NCBI GenBank assembly: GCA_033875255.1
Contig: JAWZSN010000021.1
Span: 34,542-98,541 of the forward strand
DNA from: Marinimicrococcus sp033875255
GTDB lineage: Bacteria; Pseudomonadota; Alphaproteobacteria; Geminicoccales; Geminicoccaceae
Length of the DNA: 64,000 nt
Reading direction: 5' to 3'
Below, in pieces: positions 54,315 to 63,744 of this stretch. Each line of letters begins with the position of its first letter. Positions within the stretch are counted from its first letter, which is position 1. Position numbers and translations under genes: made by a program. The notes beneath the pieces are model-generated. The model saw only the letters and a list, made by a program, of their open reading frames with translations. It was not told the DNA's origin and made no database searches.

Positions 54315-55374
54315 GCTCGAGCCCCGGCCCCAGCCCTCGCCCCTCCTGCGCTGGCTGACGCCGCCGCTTGCGGTCCTGCTGACCGTGGCGGCGGGCTTCC
54401 TCCTGTTCGCCCTCATGGGCTACGACCCGGTGGCGGCGCTGACCGCCTTCTTCGTCTCGCCACTGACCAGCCTCTACGGCCTTGCCGAGCTCGGCGTGAA
54501 GGCGACGCCACTGGTGCTTATCGCCACCGGCCTCGCCATGGGCTTTCGCGCCGGCGTGTGGAACATCGGGGCGGAGGGCCAGCTCACGCTCGGCGCCATC
54601 TGCGCCGGCGGCGTGGCGCTCGCCTTCGCCGGCAGCGAGTGGCCCCTGCAGCTGCCGCTGATGATGCTGGCCGGCATCGCCGGCGGCATGGCCTGGGCTG
54701 CCATCCCGGCGTTCCTCAAGGTCCGCTTCGACGTCAACGAGATCCTGGTGAGCCTGATGCTCACCTATGTGGGGACCCTCCTGCTCTCCTTCCTGGTCTA
54801 CGGGCCGTGGAAGGACCCGGCCGGCTTCAACTTCCCGCAGACCCGCATGTTCGACATGGCGGGGACCCTGCCGGTGATCCTCGACGGCACGCGGCTGCAT
54901 GCCGGTGCTCTCGTTGCCCTGCTCGTGGTGATGGGCGCCTGGCTGATCGGCAGCCGCACCCTTTTCGGCTTCTCCATCCGGCTGGTCGGTGCTGCCCCGG
55001 CGGCGGCTCGCTATGCCGGGTTCAGCACCAAGCGCATGGTCTGGGTGACGCTGCTGGCCGGCGGCGGGCTTGCCGGGCTCGCCGGCACCTTCGAGGTGGC
55101 CGGACCGATCGGCCAGCTGGTGCCGGTGATCTCGCCCGGCTACGGCTTCACCGCGATCATCGTAGCGTTTCTCGGCCGGCTGCACGCCGGCGGCATCCTG
55201 ATGGCCGGCCTGGTCGTGGCCCTTTCCTATATCGGCGGCGAGAACGCCCAGATCGAGGTCGGCCTGCCCCAAGCGGTGACCGGCGTGTTCCAGGGCATGC
55301 TGCTGTTCTTCCTTCTCGCCACCGACGTGCTGGTCAACTGGCGCCTGCGCCTCGAGCGCCCCGCTGCCGGCTGA
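54304..55374 (+). CDS. Purine nucleoside-type ABC transporter permease 1
   Basis: 356 residues, ten or so spans. BPD_transp_2-type permease with GVWNIGAEGQLTLGAI, LKVRFDVNEILVSLMLTYVG and the C-terminal PGYGFTAIIVAFLGRLH, typical of NupP/YufP-like subunits. TTG at 54304 has GGAGG 9 bases upstream and gives the family-like start LHLRLEPRP. An ATG at 54286 in the same frame is the alternative. Overlaps the ATPase gene by 11 bases. Confidence 0.9.
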   Translation: MHLRLEPRPQPSPLLRWLTPPLAVLLTVAAGFLLFALMGYDPVAALTAFFVSPLTSLYGLAELGVKATPLVLIATGLAMGFRAGVWNIGAEGQLTLGAICAGGVALAFAGSEWPLQLPLMMLAGIAGGMAWAAIPAFLKVRFDVNEILVSLMLTYVGTLLLSFLVYGPWKDPAGFNFPQTRMFDMAGTLPVILDGTRLHAGALVALLVVMGAWLIGSRTLFGFSIRLVGAAPAAARYAGFSTKRMVWVTLLAGGGLAGLAGTFEVAGPIGQLVPVISPGYGFTAIIVAFLGRLHAGGILMAGLVVALSYIGGENAQIEVGLPQAVTGVFQGMLLFFLLATDVLVNWRLRLERPAAG

Positions 55375-55382
55375 GGACGATC

Positions 55383-56306
55383 ATGGACGCCACCGTCGCC
55401 ATCCTCCTGACCGTCATCAGCGCCGCCACCCCGCTGCTGCTCACCGCCACCGGCGAGCTGGTGGTCGAGCGCGCCGGCGTTCTCAATCTCGGGGTCGAGG
55501 GCATGATGCTGGCAGGTGCCGTGGCGGGCTTCGTCACCGCGGTCACCACCGGCTCGCCGGCGCTGGGCATCGTAGCGGCGGCCCTGGCCGGCGCGGCGCT
55601 GAGCCTGGTCTTCGGCTTCCTCACCCTCTCGCTGCTGGCCAACCAGGTGGCGACCGGGCTGGCGCTCACCATATTCGGCATCGGCCTGAGCGCTCTTCTC
55701 GGCTCGAGCTTCGTGGGCACGCCCACCACCCGCCTGCCGCGCCTCGACCTGCCCGTGCTGAGCGATCTGCCGGTGATCGGACAGATCCTCTTCGGCCAGG
55801 ATTTCCTGGTCTATCTCTCGGTGGTCCTGTGCCTCGCCGTTGCCTGGTTCCTTCGGCGGACCCGCGGCGGCATGATCCTGCGCGCCTGCGGCGAGAACCA
55901 CGAGGCGGCGCACGCGCTCGGCTATCCGGTGATCGGGATCCGCTACCTGGCGGTACTCTTCGGCGGCGCCTGCGCCGGCCTCGGCGGCGCCTTCCTGTCT
56001 TTGGCCTACACGCCGATGTGGATCGAGGCGATGACCGCCGGGCGCGGCTGGATCGCGTTGGCCCTCGTGGTGTTCGCCGCCTGGCGGCCGCTGCGCCTGC
56101 TGGCCGGCGCCTACCTCTTCGGCGGCGTCACCATCCTGCAGCTCCACGCCCAGGGCGCGGGGCTCTTCCATGTTCCAGCGCAGCTCTTGTCGATGCTGCC
56201 CTATCTCGCCACCATCCTCGTGCTCGTCGTGATAGCGGCGGGGCCCTGGCGCGGACGCCTGAACGCCCCGGCGTGTCTGGGCAAGCCCTTTCGCCCGACC
56301 AGCTGA
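55383..56306 (+). CDS. Purine nucleoside-type ABC transporter permease 2
   Basis: 307 residues, about eight to ten spans. ATPLLLTATGELVVERAGVLNLGVEGMML is split across the first loop and span as in NupQ/YufQ; LLANQVATGLALTIFGIGLS and YTPMWIEAMTAGRGWIAL are further family blocks. Second membrane subunit of the importer; 8 bases downstream of the first permease, with TGAGGA upstream of the ATG. Confidence 0.92.
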   Translation: MDATVAILLTVISAATPLLLTATGELVVERAGVLNLGVEGMMLAGAVAGFVTAVTTGSPALGIVAAALAGAALSLVFGFLTLSLLANQVATGLALTIFGIGLSALLGSSFVGTPTTRLPRLDLPVLSDLPVIGQILFGQDFLVYLSVVLCLAVAWFLRRTRGGMILRACGENHEAAHALGYPVIGIRYLAVLFGGACAGLGGAFLSLAYTPMWIEAMTAGRGWIALALVVFAAWRPLRLLAGAYLFGGVTILQLHAQGAGLFHVPAQLLSMLPYLATILVLVVIAAGPWRGRLNAPACLGKPFRPTS

Positions 56307-56341
56307 GCTGCTGACCAAAGACCCCTTGCGGAGACGTTGCG

Positions 56342-57418
56342 ATGACCCTCATCCTCAACCGCCGGCTGCTTCTTGGCGGTGCTGCGGCCGCCGCCGCGCT
56401 GGGCGGCATCCGGCCGATCATGGCCGAGGAGCCGCTCAAGATCGGCTTCGTCTATGTGGGCCCGGTTGGCGATCATGGCTGGAGCTACCAGCATGACCAG
56501 GGCCGGCTCGCCGTCGAGAAGGAGTTCGGCGAGAAGGTCAAGACCAGCTTTGTCGAGAATGTCAGCGAGGGGCCGGACGCCGAGCGGGTGATCCGCCAGC
56601 TCGCCTCGAGCGGCCACGAGCTGATCTTCACCACGTCCTTCGGCTTCATGAACGCCACCGCCCGGGTCGCCAAGCAGTTCCCCAAGGTGAAGTTCGAGCA
56701 CGCCACCGGCTATACGCGGGCTGCCAACCTCGCCACCTATGACGGTCGCTTCTACGAGGGCCGCTGCGTGATCGGCACGATCGCGGGGCGCATGACCAAG
56801 ACCAACAAGATCGGCTATATCGGCTCGTTTCCGATCCCCGAGGTGGTCCAGGGCATCAATGCCTTCACCCTGGCCGCGCGCAAGGTCAATCCCGACGTCG
56901 AGGTCCGGGTGATCTGGGCCAGCACCTGGTACGACCCGGGGAAGGAGGCCGACGCCGCCAAGGCGCATATCGACCAGGGTGCGGACATCATCGTCCAGCA
57001 CACCGACAGCCCGGCAGCCCTGCAGGTCGCCGAGGAGCGCGGCCTCATGGCGTTCGGCCAGGCCTCGGACATGAGCAAGTTCGCGCCCAACGCCCAGCTC
57101 ACGGCGATCGTCGACAACTGGAGCCCCTACTACATCAAGCGGGTCCAGGCTGTTCTCGACGGCAGCTGGAAGAGCCACGCCGTATGGCTGGGCCTCAAGG
57201 ATGGCGAGGTCGCGATCGCCCCCTACGGCCCCAAGGTGCCGCCGGAGGTGGCAGCGGAGGCCGACGAGGTGCAACAGGCCATCATCGCCGGCACCCGCCA
57301 TCCGTTCGACGGTCCCATCACCGACCGCGACGGCAAGGAGCGCGCCCCTGCGGGGCGGCACCTGACCGACGAGGAGCTGACCAAGATGGACTGGTACGTT
57401 CCCGGCGTTCAGGGCTGA
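56342..57418 (+). CDS. BMP-family nucleoside-binding protein
   Basis: 358 residues. Periplasmic PnrA/Bmp-type binding protein. The signal region NRRLLLGGAAAAAALGG carries twin arginines and may use the Tat route. Mature motifs: IGFVYVGPVGDHGWSYQHD, IFTTSFGFMNATARVA, KIGYIGSFPIPEVVQGINAF and VIWASTWYDPGKEADAA. Operon position after xdhABC and its permeases points to a purine ligand. Last gene of the operon. Confidence 0.93.
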   Translation: MTLILNRRLLLGGAAAAAALGGIRPIMAEEPLKIGFVYVGPVGDHGWSYQHDQGRLAVEKEFGEKVKTSFVENVSEGPDAERVIRQLASSGHELIFTTSFGFMNATARVAKQFPKVKFEHATGYTRAANLATYDGRFYEGRCVIGTIAGRMTKTNKIGYIGSFPIPEVVQGINAFTLAARKVNPDVEVRVIWASTWYDPGKEADAAKAHIDQGADIIVQHTDSPAALQVAEERGLMAFGQASDMSKFAPNAQLTAIVDNWSPYYIKRVQAVLDGSWKSHAVWLGLKDGEVAIAPYGPKVPPEVAAEADEVQQAIIAGTRHPFDGPITDRDGKERAPAGRHLTDEELTKMDWYVPGVQG

Positions 57419-57924
57419 AGGCCGGACACTGGCTCGACGGGCGGCGCTCCTCGCACGGGCGCCGTCGCCGTTCCCGGCCGGGCCTCGAGCCGTCCGGATC
57501 TTCAAGGATCGCGGCGCCGCAAGATGCCCTGCGGCCGTGGCCGGTAATGTCAGGGGGCGGTGCCGGGCCGCAGCGGCGGAGCCGTGCAAGGCGCTGCGCG
57601 CGGCCAGCGTCTTCTTTCCTTTAGAATTGCCGGCGGCGTCCGGCAGGCACGATGCCCCTCACGCCGTGACTCCTGCAGTTGCCCACCCCTTTTCTAACCC
57701 TTCCCCCGTCCGCCTCGCGGATGGTGGAGAAGGAGCACGTCCGGGATAAGCGCGGCAGCGGAGCCCCACGCCGCCAGGATCGCGGCGAAAAGCCGAAGAT
57801 CCAGCGACCGCGCACCGCCGCCAACTGACAGAAGAGAGAAACCCCAACCCGCGCGCAGCGCCGGTCCATGGTGCCGCCGGCGGCCTGCCGCCTCGCCTTG
57901 CGTCCCAGCGGTCGGCGAGACCCT
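57419..57924. other. Non-coding stretch, 506 bases
   Basis: Nothing convincing as a gene: frames lack a ribosome-binding site, homology or regular codon use. One weak hairpin (CGGCGC ... GCGCCG around 57443-57465) could end the purine operon. The rest shows no clear repeat or RNA signature. Confidence 0.5.
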
Positions 57925-58107
57925 CTAACGGACGGTGGTCGCCGCCTCCCCCGAGGGCGGCGGCGCCGGGCGGTCGTCGGCATTGTTGAACACGAAGGTG
58001 AAGAGCATCGCCACGACCGCAAGGGCCAGCGAGGCTGCCAGCACATAGCGCGTGATATGCGGCGTGCGCCCCTGGCGAGCCTCGTCCGCGCTCTTCCGCT
58101 CCGTCAT
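57925..58107 (-). CDS. Small single-span membrane protein
   Basis: 60 residues. A charged N-terminus (MTERKSADEARQGRTPH) precedes one membrane span (about 20-41, YVLAASLALAVVAMLFTFVF) and a Pro/Ala-rich tail. Orientation probably N-in. Function not recognised. Upstream of it on the same strand is the DUF3126 gene, 70 bases away. Confidence 0.65.
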   Translation of the reverse strand: MTERKSADEARQGRTPHITRYVLAASLALAVVAMLFTFVFNNADDRPAPPPSGEAATTVR

Positions 58108-58177
58108 TCCGTCCTCCGGCTGGCTGGTCCTGCCAGAGGAACTGCTGTGTCGATCCGCGGGTTCCCTTCCCGGCCGC

Positions 58178-58417
58178 TCAGCGCCGCCGCTTGGGCAGCG
58201 GGCTCGCCGGCGGCAGATCCTCCTCGAGGATCATGATCTGCAGGGCATAGGACACCTCGCCCTCTTCCTCGTCGCGGTGCAATACCCCGATGAACTCGTC
58301 ACCGATCCGCACCTCCACCGGTGCCGTGGGCTTGGCCGGCGGGTCGATGGCGATCCGGTCGTTGGCGAAGGTGCGCCGCAGATAGTCCTGGACGCGGGCG
58401 ATCTCGTTGGGGGTCAT
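58178..58417 (-). CDS. DUF3126-family protein
   Basis: 79 residues. Matches the small alphaproteobacterial DUF3126 family over its length: MTPNEIARVQDYLRRTFAND at the start, PVEVRIGDEFIGVLHRDEEE in the middle, and SYALQIMILEEDLPP at the end. Function unknown. The ATG at 58417 is the family start; the in-frame ATG further upstream gives an unrelated basic leader. Confidence 0.88.
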   Translation of the reverse strand: MTPNEIARVQDYLRRTFANDRIAIDPPAKPTAPVEVRIGDEFIGVLHRDEEEGEVSYALQIMILEEDLPPASPLPKRRR

Positions 58418-58740
58418 GCTACCTCGCTTCTTCCTCGGGCCGGCGGCGCCCGTCGCCGGACGTCGGGCCGCCCGCCGCACGGCTTCCGCGGCGGACCTTG
58501 CGGCTCTGGAGCGCGAAGCGCAACCGGCTAATGTCCCGCCGCGCTCCCCTGCCGGCGCTCAACGGCCTGGTACAACCCAAAGATGCCGATGAACAACTGG
58601 CGAGCGCGCTTGGCGATAGCGCCTTTCAGCCGGTGGCCTTATGATGTCCGAAGCGGGCAGTCCTCGCAGGTTCCCGGGGTGCGGACAAGCGACGCTGCGA
58701 GCCTGACCCTCTTGATGCGTGACCCGGCCGTTGAGGCGAC
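58418..58740. other. Non-coding stretch, 323 bases
   Basis: Divergent spacer between the DUF3126 gene and the sensor kinase. It should hold both promoters, but no clear -35/-10 pair or inverted repeat was found by eye. Confidence 0.5.
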
Positions 58741-60669
58741 ATGATCGGCATCGACGCGCGGAGACCACCGCGGAGCAGTCACGACGTCTCGAGGCCGCTG
58801 GCGGATCTCCGCTTGTCATCCAGTCCGCGGGTCCGGCTGGCGCTGCTCGTCCTGGCCCACCTCTCGCTGGGAGCGTTTTGCTACCTCCTCATCGCGTTCG
58901 ACCGCGGATTCCGCGATGACGCCGCCGCGACCTTCGCGGTTGCGCTGCATAGCGACCCCGCCGGTGCCGGCGGCAGGCGGAGCCTGCCCGCCACGGTAAG
59001 CCTGCCGCACCGCTGCCCGCCGACCGGAGACCGCTGGGAGTGCTCCGCGGTCTACCGGATCGGCCCCGTCCACGTGCCGGCCGACCAAGGCGTCCAGTCC
59101 CTCTACATCCCCCGCTCCTCGGGCCATCTGCGCGTCCTGTGGAACGGTACCCTGCTGGCCGAGAGCCACTGGCAGCAGCCCGCGGCCCATCTCGGCCAGA
59201 ATGCGCCCCTGCTGATACCACTGCCCCAGCCCGTGCCGCAGGGCGGGGCGAACGAGATCGAGCTCGTCCTGGAATCGCGGCTGATCTTCGGCGGCTTTCT
59301 CGGCGCCGTTCATGTCGGGCCCGACGCGGTCCTGCGCGAGCACCACGACAGGGTGCGCTTCATGGTCGTGACGCTCGCCCGGCTGATCGACGGCTGGATC
59401 ATCGCGATGGCCTTCTTCTTGCTGCTTGTCTGGGCGATCCGCCCGTGGGACCGGGTCAACCTCGTCTTCGGCGCCGCCCTTCTCTCCTACGCCGCCGCGT
59501 CCCTCCCGGCGATCCTCGACGACGCGCCGCATGACGGCCTCCTGCATCTCGCCAATCTCTGCCGCGTCGTCAGCATGTCGCTGATGCTGCCCTTCGCATG
59601 GCTGTTCGTGGGCCGCACACCCGTCGTGCCGGCCAGCCGGTTCCTGCTTCTGCCTCTCCTGGCTTTCCTGCTGGTCCTGGCGTTGCCGGGGGCGTGGTCG
59701 GCGACGCTGATCAGGTTCGTCGTGACCCCCATCATGCTGCTTCTGGCGGGAGCCGCATCCCTCGTTCTCGCTCGCACGGCGCTGCGCAGCGGCAGCGACG
59801 GGGCAATTCTCCTTTTGGGCACGATGGCGGCGGTGATCGGTTTCGGGCTGCGCGACCTCCTCGTCCTCAACGGCACGCTGGAGGGATCCCATGTGCTGCT
59901 GGCCCGCTTCAGCGCGCCGCTGATCATGAGCGTGGTCGGCTGCGTGCTGCTCTGGCGCGTGGCCGCCGCACTGACCCTCGCCGAGCGCTTCGGCGGGACG
60001 TTACAGCAGGCGCTCGCCGCCCGGGAGCAGGAGCTTCGGGACATCCTGCTCCGCGAGCGGGCGCAGAGCCTGCGCGCCGCGCTCGAGGCCGAGCGGATGC
60101 GGCTGATGCGCGATCTGCACGACGGGATCGGCGGACAGCTTCTGTCGATCCTGGCGCTGAGCGAGCGCGGTGGCGAGCGCAGGGGCGATGCGATCGCTGC
60201 GGCCAGCCGGCGCGCGCTCGCCGATCTGCGGCTGGTCGTCGATTCGCTCGAGGACATGGGCAACGATCTGGGCCTGATGCTGGGCCAGTTCCGCGAGCGC
60301 ATCGAGCTGCTGCTGCGGCCCAGCGGCATCCGTCTCGACTGGCGGGTGCCGGACCTCCCGGAACTGCCGGGCCTGACCCCTGCCGCCACGCTCCACATCT
60401 TCCGCATCCTTCAAGAGGCGGTGACCAACGCTACCCGCCATTCGGGAAGCGATGTCATCGTGATCGAAGCGGTGCCCTCGTCCGCCGCCGGCTCGGGCGT
60501 GCGCCTCATTGTGCGCGAGCATGGACGGGGCGGTGCCGCCGAGCGCGCCGGCGGATTGGGGCTCGCCAACATGCGCCACCGCGCCGCGACATTCGGCGCG
60601 AGGCTCTCGATCGACAGCGGACCGGGCGGCACGGCGGTCGTGCTCGAGCTGCCGCACCGTCTGGACTGA
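58741..60669 (+). CDS. Membrane sensor histidine kinase (NarX/DesK class, HisKA_3)
   Basis: 642 residues. One span near 32-55 leads into a periplasmic region of ~150 residues (jelly-roll-like, with LYIPRSSGHLRVLWNGTLL). A seven-span 7TMR-DISM-like block (about 210-400) and a coiled linker follow. The kinase domain has the phospho-His motif MRLMRDLHDGIGGQLLSI (near 460), HATPase N-box LQEAVTNATRHS, a G-box weakened to REHGRGG, and GGLGLANMRHRA. The cognate regulator is probably the convergent LuxR-type gene, 16 bases away. Ligand unknown. Confidence 0.9.
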   Translation: MIGIDARRPPRSSHDVSRPLADLRLSSSPRVRLALLVLAHLSLGAFCYLLIAFDRGFRDDAAATFAVALHSDPAGAGGRRSLPATVSLPHRCPPTGDRWECSAVYRIGPVHVPADQGVQSLYIPRSSGHLRVLWNGTLLAESHWQQPAAHLGQNAPLLIPLPQPVPQGGANEIELVLESRLIFGGFLGAVHVGPDAVLREHHDRVRFMVVTLARLIDGWIIAMAFFLLLVWAIRPWDRVNLVFGAALLSYAAASLPAILDDAPHDGLLHLANLCRVVSMSLMLPFAWLFVGRTPVVPASRFLLLPLLAFLLVLALPGAWSATLIRFVVTPIMLLLAGAASLVLARTALRSGSDGAILLLGTMAAVIGFGLRDLLVLNGTLEGSHVLLARFSAPLIMSVVGCVLLWRVAAALTLAERFGGTLQQALAAREQELRDILLRERAQSLRAALEAERMRLMRDLHDGIGGQLLSILALSERGGERRGDAIAAASRRALADLRLVVDSLEDMGNDLGLMLGQFRERIELLLRPSGIRLDWRVPDLPELPGLTPAATLHIFRILQEAVTNATRHSGSDVIVIEAVPSSAAGSGVRLIVREHGRGGAAERAGGLGLANMRHRAATFGARLSIDSGPGGTAVVLELPHRLD

Positions 60670-60685
60670 GCGGCTGCCGGGAGCC

Positions 60686-61330
60686 TCACAGGCGGATCAG
60701 CCGCTGCTGCACCGCCTCGAATACCGCCTCGCCACGGCTGCTGACCCCTAACTTACGGTAGATGCTCTTGATGTAGTTGGGCACCGTCTTGCGGGAGATC
60801 TCGAGCCGGTCGGCGATATCGTTGTAGGTGAAGCCCTTGGCGATGCCCCAGAGGATGTCGACCTCGCGTCGGGTGAGCCGCGGCGCGTCGGCGGCCTGCA
60901 CCGTCTCCTGCTGCTGGACCTGGCGCAGGAGGAAGCGCGCGATCGCTGCGGACACCGGCGAGTGGCCCCTCAAGACCGCTTCGACCGTCGCCACGATGTC
61001 GTCGGGCAGCGCATCCTTGAGGATGTAGCCGGTGGCGCCGGCAGCGATTGCCGCAACGACGCTGCGCTCGTCGCAGAAGATCGAGACCACCAGGATCTCG
61101 ACGCTCGGCGACCGCCTGCGCACGTCGCGGATCAGCTCCAGCCCGTGCCCGTCGGGGAGCTGCAGGTCGACGAGCATCACCTCCGGCAGGGAGGCGACGA
61201 GCTCGCTGCGGGCCTCGGCGAGGCTGCCGGCCTCGACGACCTCGAAACGGGCATCGGCGGCCAGGGCGCCCGCGAGGTGCCGTCTGGTGGGCTCGTCATC
61301 CTCGACACACAAGATCCGGAGCCGCGTCAT
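60686..61330 (-). CDS. NarL/LuxR-type response regulator
   Basis: 214 residues. Receiver domain (1-120): acidic pocket CVEDDEP, phospho-acceptor Asp in VMLVDLQLPDGHG, Lys in GYILKDALPDD. Output LuxR helix-turn-helix (about 148-210): LTRREVDILWGIAKGFTYND, then IADRLEISRKTVPNYIKSIY with Pro where most have Ser/Asn before the Asn. Coupled (ATGA) to the upstream secretin-like gene, convergent with the sensor kinase. Confidence 0.92.
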   Translation of the reverse strand: MTRLRILCVEDDEPTRRHLAGALAADARFEVVEAGSLAEARSELVASLPEVMLVDLQLPDGHGLELIRDVRRRSPSVEILVVSIFCDERSVVAAIAAGATGYILKDALPDDIVATVEAVLRGHSPVSAAIARFLLRQVQQQETVQAADAPRLTRREVDILWGIAKGFTYNDIADRLEISRKTVPNYIKSIYRKLGVSSRGEAVFEAVQQRLIRL

Positions 61331-62799
61331 GCCCGCCCCTCGCCCGCTTGAAGCCAACCCAGAAAATCGAGCGACGGCGCCTCGGACGGCAGACGCGACA
61401 CGCGTTCGACGAGCGCAGGCGCGACGCCGAAGAGCCGGGCCGACAGCGCCGCCTCGTCGACCGGCCGCTCGACCCTCGTGGGAGCGCCTCGGCGCACCGA
61501 GACGAGCACCAGGACATCGCTGCGCGTCACGCTTGCCGAATCGACGCCGAAGAGCTCGCCCACGCCGCCCACCTTGCGCAAGCCGGGCACCCCCGTCTCG
61601 CCGCTGCGGGTGAGCATCGTGGCGCCCGAGCCTACCGCCATCGCCTGCCCGAAGGGAATGCGCGCCGTGGCCTCCGCCTGGGTCTTGTCGGTCTGGAGCA
61701 CCTGCCCGCCGACACTCTGGATGGATTGGGCCGCCATGTTGGAAAGCTCCAGCAGCGCCGTCAGGTCGACATGGTCCGGGGTGATCTCGTTGGGCGTCAC
61801 CCGCAGGTCGATACCGATGTCGCGCTCGATCGACTCCGTATCGTCGCCCTGCGGCACGATCAGCACGTTGCTGCCCTCGAAGAACCTGGAGGTCTGGCCC
61901 GTCCGGGCGACCACCCGCGGGCTCGCCTCGATGCTGAAGCTGGTGCTGTCCTCCGAGGCGATGTTCAAGGCGTAGCTCACCGTCGGGATGCTGACCTCGA
62001 GCGTGCGCTGGCGTGTCTGGCTGTCGGGTCCCCCTCGCTCCCGGGTGTGGTCGAAGTTCACCAGGGTGGCGCCGAACTGGAGCCGCAGCGCCTCGAGCAA
62101 ATTGATGCCGCTCGAGCTGCTGCCGTCCCGGGTCTGCCGGATGACATAGGCGTCGATCAGCACATTGCCGTCGTCGGGGTCCCGCTCGGGCGCCGCTGGC
62201 GGCCGCAGCCGCTCGCTGAGCGGTGCGGCGCGCCGCGCGCCTGGCCCGTCGGCCAGCGCCTCCGCAAGGAAGGCGGCGGCCTGGCGCGCGGCCGGGTCGT
62301 CGGGCGGTCCGGCCTGCCGCGCCGCGTCCAGGGCGGTCGCCGCAAAACCGAAATAGCCGGCCCGGTAAGCCATGAAGGCAAGCCCGTAGCACAGCTCCTC
62401 GCAGGCGTCGCGCCGCTCGACCGCCTCGACGAGGGCTTCCAGGGCCGCGTGGTAGCGTCCGAGCCGGTACTCCACCGCGGCCCGTCCGAGCTCGGGCCTC
62501 CACAGGTCGGGAGCGAGGCGGCTGGCATTGGCGAAGGCCACCCGGGCGATCTCGAGATCGCTCTGCCGGCCCCGCGCCAGAAGAAAGCGCCCGTTCTCGT
62601 AATGCAGCCTGGCATTGGTCGGCTCGGCGCCGATCTGCCGGAACAGGGCCTGGTCGTCGACCGGCTCGAGCGCCGCCGGCGCGGTGAAGCCGATCTCCTT
62701 GAGAACCTGGGTCAGCTGCACCTCCGCCGGCGCGCAGGCGGCTTGCAGGACGACCGCAAGGGCCGGGACGAGCCTCGTGAGCGATCGGCCGCTACGCAT
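61327..62799 (-). CDS. TPR-secretin outer-membrane lipoprotein
   Basis: 490 residues. Signal peptide with lipobox LQAAC places Cys about residue 22 for lipidation. Residues ~40-190 are helical, TPR-like (NARLHYENGRFLLARGR; VEYRLGRYHAALEALVEAVE). Residues ~280-440 match the C-terminal secretin core of type II/IV secretion channels: SFSIEASPRVVARTGQTSRF, IDLRVTPNEITPDHVDL, and SVTRSDVLVLVSVR. The usual N-domains are missing. It is operonic with a response regulator and no other secretion genes are adjacent, so its partner system is unknown. Confidence 0.75.
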   Translation of the reverse strand: MRSGRSLTRLVPALAVVLQAACAPAEVQLTQVLKEIGFTAPAALEPVDDQALFRQIGAEPTNARLHYENGRFLLARGRQSDLEIARVAFANASRLAPDLWRPELGRAAVEYRLGRYHAALEALVEAVERRDACEELCYGLAFMAYRAGYFGFAATALDAARQAGPPDDPAARQAAAFLAEALADGPGARRAAPLSERLRPPAAPERDPDDGNVLIDAYVIRQTRDGSSSSGINLLEALRLQFGATLVNFDHTRERGGPDSQTRQRTLEVSIPTVSYALNIASEDSTSFSIEASPRVVARTGQTSRFFEGSNVLIVPQGDDTESIERDIGIDLRVTPNEITPDHVDLTALLELSNMAAQSIQSVGGQVLQTDKTQAEATARIPFGQAMAVGSGATMLTRSGETGVPGLRKVGGVGELFGVDSASVTRSDVLVLVSVRRGAPTRVERPVDEAALSARLFGVAPALVERVSRLPSEAPSLDFLGWLQAGEGRA

Positions 62800-63120
62800 C
62801 CAAAGGGAATTCCTGCCATCGTTCGGGACCCGCGGCGGCGCCGGCGCGTCTCGGCCGTGTCACCCATCGCGGAAGGCTACCTTCGCTGCTTCGCGATACC
62901 GTTTCCACCCCATGAAGATGGTCTATCGTTCACCACACAGTAGCCCCGGATCCGTCTTGATCCCCTTTATTTATGGTCTGTCCCCGGCCCGCCGCCATGG
63001 CCTAGCTGAAGCGTCCGAACGCTCGGCGGTCGACCGGCGCGGATGCCCGACGCCCCGATGGCATGGCTCGGGACACAAGGAGCCGGCAGCGGCTCTTGGA
63101 TAGGCAAAGGATATGAACCG
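62800..63120. other. Non-coding stretch, 321 bases
   Basis: Divergent spacer between the secretin-like gene and the small secreted protein gene. AT-richer around 62960-62990. No gene, tRNA or convincing operator was seen. Confidence 0.5.
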
Positions 63121-63639
63121 ATGAAGCATCTGGCCCTGACCTTCGCAGCCGCGGCCTTCGCCGCCCTGGCGGTGCAGCCGGCAGCGGCGGCGGAATACAA
63201 GTGCGCCTGCTACAAGGAGGCCAAGAAGGACCTCGAGGCGTCGGACAAAGCGAAGATCAAGTGCTCGGAGACCTATGACAGCTTCAGCAAGAGCGTCTCG
63301 GTCCCGGAATCGCACGTGAAGATCTATGTCGACGACGACAATGTCGTGCAGGGTGACAAGGACGCCAATATCCGTTTCCGCCCGCGCGACGGGAAATGCC
63401 TCGAGCAGGTCGCCGACGGCAATGCCGAGAAGGCCCTGTTCACCGGCGCCTACTGCAACAACGACTCCTACAAGGATATCGGGCAGTTCAAGCTGGCGCA
63501 GGACAAGACCACCCCCTCGGTGTGGACCGCAGCCTACAAGGCAACGACGGGCGGCAAGGACTATACCGGCTTCCTGCAGTACACCGAGGCTGCGGACGGC
63601 AAGCGCTACATGCAGGCCGCCTGCATCGAGAACAAGTAG
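63121..63639 (+). CDS. Small secreted Cys-rich protein
   Basis: 172 residues. Signal peptide (about 1-23, ending QPAAAA) then a Lys/Asp-rich mature protein with six cysteines (KCAC, KIKCSE, GKCLEQ, AYCNND, AACIEN) likely forming disulfides. No known domain recognised. The ATG at 63121 follows AAAGGA at ~8 bases; an upstream in-frame start at 63043 would precede the signal peptide. A hairpin terminator lies ~105 bases downstream. Confidence 0.75.
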   Translation: MKHLALTFAAAAFAALAVQPAAAAEYKCACYKEAKKDLEASDKAKIKCSETYDSFSKSVSVPESHVKIYVDDDNVVQGDKDANIRFRPRDGKCLEQVADGNAEKALFTGAYCNNDSYKDIGQFKLAQDKTTPSVWTAAYKATTGGKDYTGFLQYTEAADGKRYMQAACIENK

Positions 63640-63744
63640 AGGCATGAGGCTCCGGCAGGCGTCCGCTCCGGATGCCTGCCCGGTTCTGGCGGCCACCACA
63701 TGCTCGTTTTGTCGGCTTTGTTCTGGTTTTTCTGTTAGACGCGC

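Noticed and set aside
57419..57924. Possible small genes in the spacer after the purine operon
   Set aside because: Short frames on both strands lack ribosome-binding sites, consistent codon use and any recognisable sequence.
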